Shown piece after piece: positions 39,061 to 51,936 of a stretch of DNA of 64,000 nt (position 1 is its first letter; every line of letters begins with the position of its first letter). The stretch comes from Casuarius casuarius (lineage: Eukaryota > Chordata > Aves > Casuariiformes > Casuariidae): the NCBI GenBank assembly GCA_003342895.1, contig PTFA01000010.1, forward strand, positions 8,995,286 to 9,059,285, given 5' to 3'. Under the pieces are notes generated by a model. That model was not told the DNA's origin. It was given only the letters and a program-made list of their open reading frames with translations, and made no database searches. The position numbers and the translations under genes were made by a program.

Positions 39061-39114
39061 TTTCTTTCATGGTATGTTTCTAAAGCTGGCTTTCTTTCAC
39101 AGTATATTTTAAAA
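39061..39114 (+). repeat. imperfect tandem duplication, 30-bp period
   Basis: tttctttcatggtatgtttc (from 39061) recurs as tttctttcacagtatatttt (from 39091). About 19 of 24 aligned bases agree. Confidence 0.6.
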
Positions 39115-39690
39115 TGTTTGTAGGCTTTGACTTTTTATTCTTTATATTGGTTTAAAAGATGTATTTGGTGCTAATGAAAGGTATCAGACCATGACAACAC
39201 TGGAAACAGAAATCTTCCCTTTCTGCTGCCCTGACAGTACCTATTCTAATAGTACAGCACATGGCACTTCTATGAAGCTTACTACCATACTAAGTATGGT
39301 ATAACAACATACGAAAAATGGAATTCAATAACCAGTAGAAACAACCTATACTTATGAACTGGCTGTCAGAAAGAGAGAGCAAGAGAAATAGGTTAGTAAA
39401 CAAAATTTCTCTCTGTGGTTGTATGCAGCATCTGGAGAGGACTGTTTCACAGCCAGCAAAGAGCATTTTAAAAGCTATCTGCTTTGGATGCACACAAAAG
39501 TACCTATAAGAGAAACGTCCCTAGATCATAATAATGCTGTAGTTGTTGTATTGGCTGAGATACACAAAGAGAAGTTGCCAGTCTGAGTGAAACCAGCTTT
39601 TTCCAGGTTTTAATTTTTTTGTGTGTGTTACTGGCAAAATGTGGTGGTGTCTCTCTTTTCTTCTTCCCTTCTCTTGTTTTCTTGAAGCTG

Positions 39691-39722
39691 TTTTTTTTTC
39701 TTTTTCTTTTTCTTTTTTTTTT
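39691..39722. repeat. polypyrimidine (T5C)n tract
   Basis: T-runs separated by single C, about 32 bp. Confidence 0.9.
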
Positions 39723-40601
39723 GGCAATTTACTTCAATAGGGAAAATAGACATAATTTATCTTTAGGAGGCAGCCAGGTTTGCTGCTTCTACCATAGAAA
39801 AAAAAAAATGCAACTTCACTGATTCAGATGGTAGACATAGAGGACAGAACTAAGTGTCCATCACCTAGTAAATAGCTCTCCTCATTACCCTGTGTGTAGC
39901 TTGGAAGAAAGTACCTATTTTTCCTGACTCTGAGAAGCCCTTAAAGCCTTCATTATAGAGGTCTGAGAATAGGCTGAGGGAACTGCTGGATAAAACAGAA
40001 TAAAGAACCATGATCAATTTAACACAGTGCATTTATGTTTGGAGACCTTAAATTATTATACTGTCCAATCTGCATTCCACCTCCCTCATGTGTCATTTCT
40101 CAGCAGAAAGACTCTTACTTTCAGGGGGCTGAGACCACCCAGGTCAATGGGAAAGTACCTTGGGGCATATGGTAACCTCAGGCAGGCCTGCTGAACATGA
40201 GTTTCCCTACTTCTGCTGAGAATTGCATTCATGCCCATAAAAGGGTCTCCTGACAGCTGATCTGGACACCCAAGCTGGAGAGACACCTTTTCCAGGATTT
40301 TCTTAGGACTCTGTTGCATAATTCAAGTTTCTGCTTACACACCACCAGTGAGAGTAAAGAGTAGTTGTTAAGCTCTTTTTTCCCCTGTGTGTGAGTAATA
40401 AAAAATCCTGGTTTACCTTGAAGCCCCTCTAACTGACTCCCTAATACTGCCCTTATAATCCTGCAGGCTGCCTGCTTGAAAGTCAGCAGCAGTCAAGCAT
40501 CACAGGGCTTTCCAAGTCTGTGCGGTCACCCCATTCATTACTCATGAAAGAGACAGCGAGAGACCCAAATCTCAGTGGACCGACTCATCTTTACTTTTCT
40601 C

Positions 40602-40627
40602 TGTTTGTTTGTTTGTTTGTTTGTTTT
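40602..40627. repeat. (TTTG)n microsatellite
   Basis: Six uninterrupted TGTT units. Confidence 0.95.
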
Positions 40628-41604
40628 GCCACAACACAAACAGTAGACCAGGGAGTCTCAAAGGAGACCACTGCTCTTAAGACCAAGTTTTCTAGAAAGA
40701 GCATTCAAATTTTGGGTTGCCATGAGCCTTGTTTTTGAACTAGTTAAGCCAAGATTTTTCTCCTCTCCACCCCACCTCCTTTCTTAATGTGAAATCTAGT
40801 GGAAGCAAAGTAAAAGCATTTCTATTTATTTGTTTAACACATAAAAATAACAATAATACTGTAAATAAATAAAAAAGGAAAGGTACTTCCTGTAAATTTC
40901 TGGAAGCTTCTGAAAATAGTCTTAGGACTCAGCCAAAATTAATACTGTTATGTAGCCAGAGTTTCCATGAAAGCATCTGTACCTGGGTGTCTGTACAAGT
41001 AAAATTGCGCAAATAACTACAGCCTCTTTTCTGGCAAATATTCTGCTACCTCTCAACAAATGTACTCCCTTTTTTTCTTACTGGAAGGACAGCAGTAACC
41101 TTTTCTTTCTAAAATAATTCAGAATAGTTCTGAAATAAAGAAAAGTGCGTTATTTCATTAAAAGTTGTTTTACTGTCATAGTGCACTCGGTGCAGTAGCC
41201 AGCTGCCACCACTTGGTTATTCCAGGCACAAACTTACATGCATTGATGGCTTCAGCATGTATAAGACATGACCCACCTTTGCCTGCCACGCCTGTCTGGC
41301 AGAGTTTCCTGCCAGGTGGAGGGTGTGGTGGCATTGGAGTTATGTCCATGTCTTAGACTCTTCATTTCAGGGCCCAAAATATTAGCAAAAACCTTCCTTC
41401 TTCTGTAGTAAAGTAGATTATGACTGAAGGTGATAGGAGGCATGAACTTCTAGACCATGCAACTACCTCTGCTACAGGGCAGCAATGTCCCACACCGGGA
41501 TGGGCCATCCATGGGAGAAGTAACATCTCAAATTGCCAGAGATAACTCCAGGACAACTTTTCTGTCAGCATCCAGAGACAGATGGGATGTTAAAACATTG
41601 CAGC

Positions 41605-41660
41605 ATTAAGTGAATTGCCCAAAGTCACAAATGGAGTCTGTGGCACACAGTCCTGGAAAA
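41605..41660 (-). repeat. MIR-like SINE core fragment, minus orientation
   Basis: cattaagtgaattgcccaaa, then gtcacaaatggagtctgtgg and cacacagtcctggaa. This is the reverse-strand MIR pattern 'gttaagtgacttgcccaaggtcacacagcaagtctgtggcagagccaggaa'. It overlaps the start of the plus open frame 41610-41987, which I therefore do not call a gene. Confidence 0.55.
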
Positions 41661-42679
41661 GAAGAGTGGGGCGTGGCACAGCACTGCAAGTGCTTTGTAC
41701 CCAGAGATGCCCTGCCTGAAGCTGGCTCTGTGGCCACTGCCCCCTGCACCTCCTCCTCCATCTCCTGGGCTACCATGCTCGTTCCCCATGAAATGGCTCA
41801 ACTTCAGACACAGCTTTCTGCTTGGAGAGAGGCTGTGTGCTTGTTCGTGATTTCAGTCTTCTCCAGTATCCTGTTTATAAGCATCCCAGAGCAAAGCTTA
41901 GCTTTTGTCCTGGAGAAAAGATGTGTTCAGGGAAGAGAAGGTAGGGGGGAGAAGGAGAAAGTACAGTTTGTAAAGCTCACTCCCTAGAAACTGAGAGCAG
42001 TGGGTCATGTTTTGTTGTAAGTGCTTAGTGGTGTCACTGTCATTACTGCTGCTACACACTGCTCTTTGACAGACTCTTATTTTGATAATCTCTGTTACCA
42101 GAAAAAAACTCATTTTTTCACATCATTGTACTTATTTTTATAAATATAAGCAAATAAATAAATAAACAAACTCCCATGTTGAACAGAATCTCTTCCTCCT
42201 GACTGCTTCCATAAACAGTTAAGTAAACAGATGGGCTTCCCAGCATGTCTGAAGAGTGTGCTTATATCGTACTGCAAGCAATAGCTCTCTATATCGTCCT
42301 GGCAGGATTCACATCTTTGATGTATGGAAGACGGCACTTAAGTCAAATCTCTAGGTAGCCCTGAAATCACACACAGTCAGCTCAGAAATAGAGGCTGGGC
42401 TAACTACTTCCTCTCATGATGTACTGGTTGATTTACATTCAGCAGCCCATCCTCTCTTCCTCCATACATTGTCCAGGTTAAGCACATCTGGCAACGCTCA
42501 CTCTCCAGGAATAAGCAGCCTCAACCATGAAGATCAAAGACAGTTACTCCTCCTTCCCAGCTGAGAGATCAACAGCTTCTTGTGCAATGCTGTCTTCCTC
42601 TTTACTGCACAAGAAGCAAAAATGCCTAACACCATAACAATCTTTTAAAATCTTTCCTGGAAATCAGACCTCTTGTGAT
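41661..42679. other. non-coding stretch
   Basis: No gene seen. It includes an AAAT microsatellite at 42151-42169. Confidence 0.6.
42151..42169. repeat. (AAAT)n microsatellite
   Basis: caaataaataaataaacaaa, about four units. Confidence 0.8.
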
Positions 42680-43423
42680 TCATCCTTGAGAGAGAGTATG
42701 AGCCATTCTCCTGAGATTAAATGCAGAAAAGCACAGTGTCATAGCATGTCTTTGCAATTTTTCATCTGACATTAGAAAGGTGGACACAGTTACTGGTAAA
42801 GTTTTCTCACTTAAGAATTTCCAGGTATATATAACATTTTCCAGGCAATTATCTTGTTGATGTCTCAATATTTGGAGTAAAATGTGTGCATCAGAAGCTG
42901 AAGGAAGAGAAAAAAAAATGGATTCTATATACAGCATTCTATTTAAAAAGGAGAGTATATGAGGATGGGCTTTGTATCTTTGATGGGTGGTTTCTGTTTT
43001 ATTTGTTTGCAGCTTATTATTTATGAGCACAGAATAGTCCTCCTTGGTATATACCTTTAAGATCGAGTGGTTGGGCATCGGAAAGGAGAACTGCCTCTTT
43101 TCTTTGTCCTGGCTGCTGGACAAGAGGGAAAAGGGAAAGACTGATCCTTTCCTGAGAGGATCTGAGCAGACACCATGGTGTGTGAGGGGCGTATTTGGAC
43201 AGCAGAGAGAGGCGAGACTGCAAGCACTGATTCTACATTTAGGGAGAAAATAGTAGACTGCGGAGAAGAGCAGGGAGCAGATACAGAAGCAGGCGTCCCA
43301 GTTGATGGAAAGAGAGATATTTTTCCTAGGGACCCAGGAAAGACTGCGTACAGTTACTGCAAACCAGGAAGACAGAGAGATGTTGTACTGAGAGCAAACC
43401 CAAAGGAAATGGTGCCCTTGCAA
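42680..43423 (-). other. unusually long open frame, 247 codons, unidentified
   Basis: The longest ATG-to-stop frame in the window, starting MQGHHFLWVCSQYNIS and ending FNLRRMAHTLSQG. No signal peptide, transmembrane array, zinc finger or enzyme motif is obvious. Cys, Ser, His, Leu and Phe are scattered as in random translation of this composition. Two plus-strand open frames (43044-43253 and 43175-43495) overlap it. At about 40% GC a stop is expected roughly every 18-20 codons. My rough estimate is that a frame this long should occur by chance in only a few percent of windows of this size. It could be chance, a lineage-specific retro-copy, a transposon remnant or a young gene. I have no evidence of transcription signals and give no function. 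Confidence 0.15.
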
Positions 43424-44972
43424 GCATACAATGAGCAGGGAGAAGAATTGTTATCAAATCTTTTATTTTTGTTCCTGTTCACATGCACATCTTAGTTTTC
43501 TACATTATGAAAATACCACTCTTTTAGTTTATGTTTTCATAAATCCTAGATGCAGAGTTTCACAACTCCTTCTGGTGTTTTTTGGGATGCTCGCTTCAGG
43601 GAAAACATACAAGCAAGTCTGCCCCCAAATTCTGGCTGACTCAGGGTCCTGTCACAGACAGTTTAATCCTAACTTTGGTCAGGTCTAAGTCTAAAGTAAA
43701 AGCTTCTGGTATTCTGTAAGTAAAAGAGTGGTAATAAATTTCTATCTTCCAAAAAAAAATGTATTGTTGGGGGAAATGTGGACCACTATATAATTCTATC
43801 TCAGCTTTAATTCCTCCTCCTTTTATTGAAGCTGTGTCAGACTGACATGAAAATTTGCTTTTCTGCTTTCATTATCCTAGAAAGCAGTCTACGGTGTAGT
43901 CCATTGCTGAAGTTGGTAAAATATGTGCTCCAGAAAGAGATGATAGAAGCCAATAAAGCAGTTTTCTTTTTGTGCAAATTTGCAGAACTTGAAAGTGGCA
44001 TGAACGAAAGACATGCTCAGTGACGGAAGAAAAGGCAACTTACAAAATTTATGTTGCTGATGACTGAACAAAAATCATGAAACACACAAGAATTTTTTAG
44101 CTTTGACAATAAGAAAATGAGAATGACCAAAAGGGTCCATCAAACCCAGCATCTTGTCTCTGACCGTGCACAGAAGTATCTGCTTACAGAAAGAGTGCAA
44201 GAAACAGGTGCGTATTTCTTCTGTGTAATCCTTCTCTTGGTATGCTGTCTTATCCTCTGGAAATGAACAGTTTGGAGATTTCCTGACCAGAGGGTGAAAA
44301 GATACTGAATATCAGATTCATACCAGGGCTTTCTTCCACAGCCTACTCTATCTATCTACCTTATATCCGCCAGGTCACCACAATATTTAAAGAAATGCTA
44401 CCAACCATTGTTGCCCATTCAGCTATTCAGATATTGAAATAATTTAGAAGGAAAGGATGGTATCAAAAAAATGGTGACTGTGTGAGAAAGCTGTCATGCA
44501 AGTTTGACCTTCAGAAATGCCCTTACCTTAGGGTAAGTTCCAAACCTCACTTTCTAATGTCTTTGTTATAGTTCCAATCTCAGTTTGTAAATAAGATTCT
44601 GAAATGCATACCTTGGATATCCAATTAAAGATAACTATCTGCTGAGGGGAAATACTTATCTATCATGTAAGCCCATGACAACTGGAAAAGATTTTTAGAA
44701 CTGGTGAAATACACCTGTGAAATATCCTGGGAACAGGGAAATACGCTTTGAACAGAGGAACTGCAGCTATTGGGCAAAAGTAATTCATTTAACAGTGATC
44801 AGTGTTTTTTCTTCAGAAACAAGTGATATACTCCCATAATGAAACTGTGCAATTCCTTTGCATGGGGCGAGAAGGAAGAAATAATGGCCAATTTCTTATT
44901 CAGTTTCCTCTCATTACCACATATGGCATGAGTTTGCTCTGTGAGGGAAAATGGGACCTTCTGGGTGCTTAG

Positions 44973-44990
44973 CTTAATAAATAAATAAAG
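44973..44990. repeat. (AAAT)n microsatellite
   Basis: taataaataaataaagcc, about four units. Confidence 0.75.
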
Positions 44991-47900
44991 CCAATCCTTC
45001 TACAATTTGTCTTAATTATTAAGGACATAATTAAACTACCTTTTTCCTTAATTATCTCCTGTTGAACTGGACTATCACAAATTATGTGGGAATATCAGAA
45101 GAAAGATACTGAAAAAAGATTATAGCCTAGTATCCCACTCTATGCCTTAAGTTAAGCAGGAAGATGTATGTTTTTATTGAGCTTATGTTTTTTAAATATC
45201 TTCTTCATACTATACTTGAGACTAGGAGAAAGAGGAAGAATTCAACAAAGTGCCAGATAGACTTCAGTAGGTAAATACTGAGTGGAGAGGTGCACATCCA
45301 CAATTATAAACAGGAAAGAGACGCTCTTTTTCTTTAAATTTTAGTACTAGTGAGGGGTCATAGATTGACGAGCCCAGAGACTTGGGTCTCCTGCTTAGCC
45401 ACAGAAACATTATATTGCAGGTCAGCGTTCTGTTTTTCCAAACAGCCATGACACTAGAAATGGTATTGTACTTTAACAGTAGGAAACGGGAGGGGAGAAG
45501 AAGTTGTACTGAAAGATTAACGAAAAGGTACAGAACAATTAGAACAAAGAGAGGTAAGAGAGGACTTGTGAAGATTTCCCACCAGAAGGCTACGAAATTT
45601 GAGCAGCTGGAGTGTGCTTATCAAATTTGAGTACAGATAGGAGGGTGAAGCACAGGGTGAATTCCAGGCTGGAGTGACTGCAAGGGGCATTCAGCAGCCC
45701 ACTGTGAGCGCAGGACTGAGCAGCTTTCTTTGGTGCTGCTGAAGCAAGGCACTGAAGGAGACAGGTATGAGGGAGGTAGGGAGGCTTTGCAAGACTCAGA
45801 GTGATTTCACCCAGGGTTATGGGGGATAGGGAGAGGGACAGAAAGCAGGATTTTGCTCTGGCCTCCTTGGGTACTGTACTTTCTCAGCCTCTTTGATGGA
45901 AAGGAACAGTTACATGTGAGACAGGCTGGGTTTTGGAACAGAACTACAAATGATTAGTTGTATCAAGAAAAAGAAACAGTTTCTCCTTGCTGAGCTTTGT
46001 AACGGGCTTCATATAAATTTGCGTGAAATATTATGTGGGATTACTGCAGCCAGCCAAGAGTTCAGCTGCAGGAGCCAAGAGAAGGATGGGAGCCTGGCCA
46101 ACAGGAGAAGCAGGAGATGAAGTGGATCTTGTTTGCCAAGGCCAGGAGGAGAGCCAAACCATAGCTACAGTAGCATAGTAATGAGAAATGGGAATTACAT
46201 TCATCATTGGTTCTTCTTCTTATCATGATTATTATTGCTCTGAACCTCATTCTCTATCTTGTCCTCATCCCCACCCTTGCCACAGGCCTCAGCAGAACAT
46301 AGGGTGATGATAGAGATAGTAGAGTGTATGGGTTTAAATATAATCCCGCTAGAGCCCACAGCTGGTGTTGCATGAAACCACTTACCCACCCACTATTGCA
46401 GACTATACCACTGTAATAGACGCTCTCTTCTTACCCAGGAGGGATGCAGGGGTGGGGGAGGGAGAGGGGTGACACTCAATGTCATTTTCTAGATATTTTA
46501 CTTACAGAAGTGGTAGCAGAACATCAAGGACAACTAGGGAGAACTGGAACTTCAGGGCATCGTTTGTGGGACCCTCCTGCTTTCTCTCACTCCTGCACAG
46601 TTAGGGCTCACTTTGGTTCCCAACTTGTTACCACTGCAGGGTGAGAGTATCTGTCTCCGAAGCAGACCCTGCCATTCAAGGCTGCAGAAGGCTGTGCATG
46701 CAGCTGGTCAGCTGGTCCTCCTCCACTCCCAGAAAGTCCCTGATTGTTTTAAGCAGAGAAGCCTGAACTGGAGGTTCAGATCTAAGAACCCATAAGGTGT
46801 GGTGCAATTTGAACTACATGTCCCGCTCTTACTTCCTTCACGGAACAGATTGCAATCCCAGACCTGAGCACCCTTCCCAGAAAGTTGGGTCTGGGTCTAG
46901 CCTTGGCACCCTTCCTCTGTAATGGCCTGAACTCAGCCGCTTCCCCCAGAAATAGTTCAGATTTTGAACCTCTTGTACCATGGGACTCTTTCTGGTATTA
47001 AGTCTAGGAATGCTGATTCTGTGCAAAACCACTTTGGCCTTCATTGAAACTAATAACTGCTGATCAAGGTCTAGAATGAACCTTCTGAATATACGTGCTG
47101 TCATGGCTGAACTGTGCACTGAAGATGCTCTGCAGGCAACAGCCCCTCTTGGCAAGCTAAAGGGGAAATCTTATCATTAGCTATGCCAGACAGAAGTACA
47201 CTGAGCTCACCTTCACCGGAAGTTACTCTTTGTCTACCCTTTCCACCACAGGATGTGCTAATTTCCCCAGGGACTGGGCCTTTCTTGGCAGTGGGGTACA
47301 CACAAATTGTTGTGAAAAAAACCCCTATGCCTTCCCTACAGTGTCAGGTGTGGGGCCCTGTCTCTGTGTGAAGAGAACCTCCAGTATGGTTATGCAAAGG
47401 GTGCTTTTTTCCTCTTTTTCCCTCCAGCTGGAATGAAATGTGAAATCTTCTCATAAACGCAAACTGAGAGATTCTTGTTTTCTCGAAGAAGACAGGCTAA
47501 AGACCTGAATTTCTTTGCCCAGCCAAAGTTGAGGGAGTTTCCCTTCTGCAGGGACAGTGTTTGCCAAACTCACTGGGTGTCAGAGTGCCTGGGAAAGGGC
47601 AATACCAACCAAAAACTCTATTTGTAGATTCAACCGTTTGCTCTCCAGTGACACCTCTGCAACATCACCCCTGTCTCCCATCATATCACCTGTTGAACAC
47701 AATTTCTCTCCTGCTTTTGGCTTGCTCATGAAGAAAGGCATAGTTTTTCCTGTGTACTGTATCAAAGCTAGTGCTAGTTAAATGCTTTATTTGAGATCTC
47801 CACTGTCCAAAGAAGCTTTAGAAGAGTTCATACTTAGCTTTTGTTAAAAGTTTCAAGGACTATTATGTTTGCATGTGTACAGAAACACATTAAATTTTGG

Positions 47901-49475
47901 GCTATATGTAGTCTCAGTGGGGACATAAGTTAGAGCTTGTATATTTAGAAGAAAAATACACTACTAACATGGCTCCTCTTCAAAAAAGGAGAATATCTCA
48001 AAATGAATGATTTTGATGTAAATAAAAAAGTTTCCCTGTAGAAGTAGACATCTGAAAGAATGGAATATACACAGATGAGGTACTGCTCTTGTTTTGTTTT
48101 CAGTTCATTTTGCAATCTCTTTGCATATTAAGAAGTTATTTTGGATGCTGCAAGCCAAAAACAGCTGTATATCTACATTCACTAGGCAGCCTGAGGCTCT
48201 TCCTTTGCAGAAGTCACATCAATACTAAGCTCTGAGCAGAAATATTCAGACTCCAGCAGTGTGCTTTTTGTTTTGTTTTGTTTGTTATATTCTGCCTTTT
48301 TCATAGGAGGGGATTTCTTAACTTGGTCAGAACTGGGACAGATTGGAAAGTAAATTATTTGTTCTACTCCTTGAGGCAGGGCCTAGAGTTTTTCTTTCTT
48401 CAGATGTTCAAATGAGCTTCAGGCTTTGTGATGTGGCCAAACACCATGATCTGTATTTCTCTTTTAACAAAAGCAGTTTTCTCCACTCTCTGTATCTCTG
48501 GCCCCTACCCTAAAAAGAACAGATGCATTTCTGTTTATCAGCTAGCAAATGCTAAATTTTGTTTCCTTGTCTGTGAATGCTTTCTAGCTAGTTTTTCATC
48601 TTCCCTCCTTAGATTTGGCAGGTATGTATTCAGCGTTTCAGGCAGACACTCTTCAGACGCCAGTGCCTCGAGCCTAAAATCCTTTAATTCTTACTACTCT
48701 AGAATACAATTAGCAAAGATTGCCTCCCTTTAAGTAGTAGCTCCTCATCCTTCTATCTTTCAGCAAAAAGCAAGTTTTCTCCCTTTCCCCAATAAGGCTA
48801 TCTTTGCATTTGCCTACAAAAACAAAAGTTCCAATGAAGTAATCCTGCATAGTTGGTTTCTTTATGCCTTTCTTTGCCTTTTGTAGACTACCCTGATATA
48901 CACACAGATGTGTACAAACTGTAGCAGAGAAGAGTGTACTCCTGGCGGACAACAGTGTGGTACAAGGGGAGATCATGGAACAGTAGGAATCATAATAGAG
49001 CTATGATAGGGCACCGGAGCTGAAAGCTCTGTAATAAACCAGTTTATTTGGACTCCTCCATAAAAGAGCTCCTGCTGTGACACATATGCAGCCTAATGGC
49101 ACTTGAAGGGGTTAATACACCTGGAAAGCGAGTTTCCAAATGAATTCCTTTTCTTCTTGGCCTCAACACAAGGCAGTGCTCTATTAGATTTGACCTTTCC
49201 TAATGTGAATTAGCAGTTCAGAGGAACGGGATCCAGAACTCAGAGTCCCTTCCCTTTTCACATCCATGCATTAATGTAACAAAAGCAAAAAGGTGTCAGC
49301 AAGGCTAAGAATAACTGAACAGATCTTGTGCCAATTTGGAATAAAATATAGGACCCTCCAGAAGTGGAAGTAAGTTGGTTAGTTCTGAACTCTAGGTAAG
49401 GCAGGCATTTTAATTCACCCCCCCTCCAAACCACAAAAAATGAAACACGGACACATTCAGGCACTGAATATAAAG

Positions 49476-49514
49476 TAAAAAATAAATAAAATAAATAAAA
49501 TAAAATGAAATAAG
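49476..49514. repeat. A-rich (AAATA)n low-complexity tract
   Basis: Irregular AAAT and AAAAT units over about 39 bp. Confidence 0.9.
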
Positions 49515-49939
49515 TCAGTTCATCGTTCTGGTAGGACAAACAAGAGGGAATGCCAAATTATCTCTCTAGAATATAAATTACCTTTTCCCTATTGAAACAG
49601 ATTTGCTCAATTACTTTAAAATATAAAAGCACCCCGCCTGCCCCATTTCTACCACTACCCTGGGAGGGTTTCTTCACCCGTTCCCCTTGCTCAAAACTTT
49701 TCATCAGTCTTGTCACCTTGGTCCTACCCTGCCTCATGAGGTAATGGATGGAGCCCAACTAGACATGAAGATGTGCCATCCAGGAAACCAGACCAAAACT
49801 GGTATGTTTAAAAACGTGTTTGAAGAGAGCACAGGATGACAGGGAGGGGGAGCAGGGGGAGGGGATGTTTTTCAGCCAATGCTTTCCTTCCCCCCTTCTT
49901 CTCACAGATGCTTGCTGTTGTCCAGCAGCCCAGAGAAAG

Positions 49940-49956
49940 ATATATATATACATATT
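49940..49956. repeat. (TA)n run
   Basis: atatatatatacatatt. Confidence 0.8.
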
Positions 49957-51764
49957 TTCGGTGAGAGGGCAGGAAGGAGGAATGATAACCAGATCCTCAT
50001 GGCCCATCTGTCTTCAGGTCCTCGTGGGAGCTACAGCTGTGCAAAGCAGGGAGGGTGAGGGAAAAGGGGGCTCCAACTCCAACTTTCTAGAGATGGAGTT
50101 ATTTTAAGCAATATCTTTGAAACAAAAAAACATGTGTTCTCAAGTCTGTAAAGCATTGGGCAAGGCTTAAACACAGGGCTGGGTTGCCCGGGGTCGCAGG
50201 CCCCGCCAAAGAAAATAGAGAGCTCTGAGGTGGGTCTGTGGCAAGTTGGTCACCAGTGAAGGAGCTGTGACACGGCCAAGTCTGAAGTAGCATGCCCCGA
50301 TTGGCAAACAGGGAGTGCAGTGTTGACTGCCCCTCAGGTATTTTCCTTTAAGTTTGCTGCTTTTTCAGAATACGCCGCTACTAGTAAATGTTCCATGATG
50401 CGTGGATGAAGGATGGGGCTCGCATACTGGGCACAAGCTTTGTGTGCATTTCAGGTTGGAATTTACTTTGATTTGTTTTTTGATTTTTGATCTTCTTGGG
50501 TTTGGCTCGATGCTGTGCCAGCGAGGGGAGTGGTGACACATCACACCCTGCTGTGTTGTTGCTCTAGCTCTCTTGCCTGCTCGCCTCTGTGTGGCCAAGT
50601 CGAGTCACACGCTGCATCCCTGATTAGCAGTTCACACCATCTCACCTTGGTACCTCTTCTGCACCTATAAAAACCTACTTCCACACACCCTCAAAGGAAG
50701 CATTTAACTATAGTTATGCACTGAGTACAGGTCTGGATATTAACTTCCTCAAAGGCTAAGTGTTTTCAGACAGGGAAACATTGGTTCAATCGCATCACCA
50801 AAGTCCAGGTGTTATGGTTAATTGAGTTGAAAAAGCTATCACAGCCCAGGAAGGAATTAAGCTCCATTTTCAAGTTTGAACAAACCAGCTGCCTTTCTGT
50901 AACAGGGCTAAACACCTCCCCATTCAAAGCTGTCATATCATTTCTGACCGGGTAGAAAATCATGTGCATAACCTTCACCCAGCACATTATGGAAGAAGAC
51001 TGGTGAAAGGGAGGATGATTCCCTCCTGCCTGTGGTTTCTGGAGTGCACTCACATGCTGCTCTAGTTCTTGGAAATCAGGAACACGTGGGAAATGGATGC
51101 CCAAGGCCAACCTAGAGACCTGTGAAAGTAATGGCAAAATCCTCACCATTTCTGTTTCTTGGTTCAGTTACTGGGAGGCACACAAGGACATTTTCATGGA
51201 GGGAGCAATCAGGTAGGGAGAAAAAAAGACATTTCCTAGGTTGTTTGGTATTTTAGGCTATGTATCTTCAAGTTACATACCTAGCGTGCAGATGGTACAA
51301 CAGTTGAGCTTGGTGGAACTTCTTATGAGAAGTATATCTATATTCATGAAAATATGCAGACTGAGGACATAGACCTCATTAAAATGCCTTTTGTTCACTA
51401 AATGATTGTTTTGCATCTGAATTTGCTCAGTGCCCACAACTTGCAGTCAGTGGGGAGCAGAGGGTACTGAGCATTGCTGAGAATTAGCCCCAGGATATAT
51501 TAAGTATTGCATTACGTCTCCTTAGCATTTTGCAGATTTGGCTGATTTTCAAGATCTTTAAAGCATGACACTGTACAGTCGTCGTACTTTTTTCCTTTGT
51601 TGTGGGTGTGTGCCCGTGATAGGAGTGATGGTATAGGAATTTATCTCAAAAGGAACCTTAAATCCAGTCTCTTGTTTTCTCAGAGGTATTTGTTTACATG
51701 AAAGGCTTTGTTATGTATGTGTTGTAAACACATCAGTAATGTGTTTGAAAATCTGTCACACAGC

Positions 51765-51936
51765 AATTAATTTATTCTCATCACACCAAGCTGTTAGATA
51801 GGTTAGCAGTATCCCCATATTACAGAAAGGGAAGTGAGGCACAGAGATTAACCCATGAGGAGCCTAAAGACACTGTAAGAGAGCCAGAAAAGGAACACAG
51901 ATCTCCAGAATTAACAGGCTAATGCTTTAACCACAT
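51765..51936 (-). repeat. MIR-like SINE, near full length, minus orientation
   Basis: On the reverse strand the blocks run in MIR order. The gene-internal head region is seen here as gagccagaaaaggaacacag with aatgctttaaccaca. The core is ccccatattacagaaaggga followed by agtgaggcacagagattaa. The 3' part is attaatttattctcatcaca followed by ccaagctgttag. In sauropsid MIR-like copies the head reads 'gcagagccaggaattgaacccaggtctcctgactcccagtccagtgccttaaccaca'. This is the most complete SINE in the window. Confidence 0.75.

Larger units (their letters stand above)
33119..41604. other. non-coding stretch
   Basis: No gene seen. It contains an exact 14-bp direct repeat with an 18-bp period (34419-34450), an A18 run (36811-36828), an imperfect 30-bp-period duplication (39061-39114), a polypyrimidine tract (39691-39722) and a GTTT microsatellite (40602-40627). 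The acceptor-like attttcag at about 35292 is followed by an open frame of about 36 codons without a donor. Confidence 0.6.
43424..51764. other. non-coding stretch
   Basis: No gene supported. Microsatellites occur at 44973-44990, 49476-49514 and 49940-49956. Moderately GC-richer DNA at about 46400-47400 carries several 60-105-codon frames on both strands, none recognisable. The frame 43826-44023 follows a fair acceptor-like tract (tttcattatcctag at about 43880), but the implied exon would be only about 35 nt. Confidence 0.6.

Noticed and set aside
41610..41987. 125-codon plus open frame
   Set aside because: Its start overlaps a MIR-like SINE fragment, and the rest has no recognisable domain.
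43880..43930. About 35-nt micro-exon between tttcattatcctag and ttg|gtaaaa
   Set aside because: Motifs are ordinary and the exon too short to judge; chance is likely.
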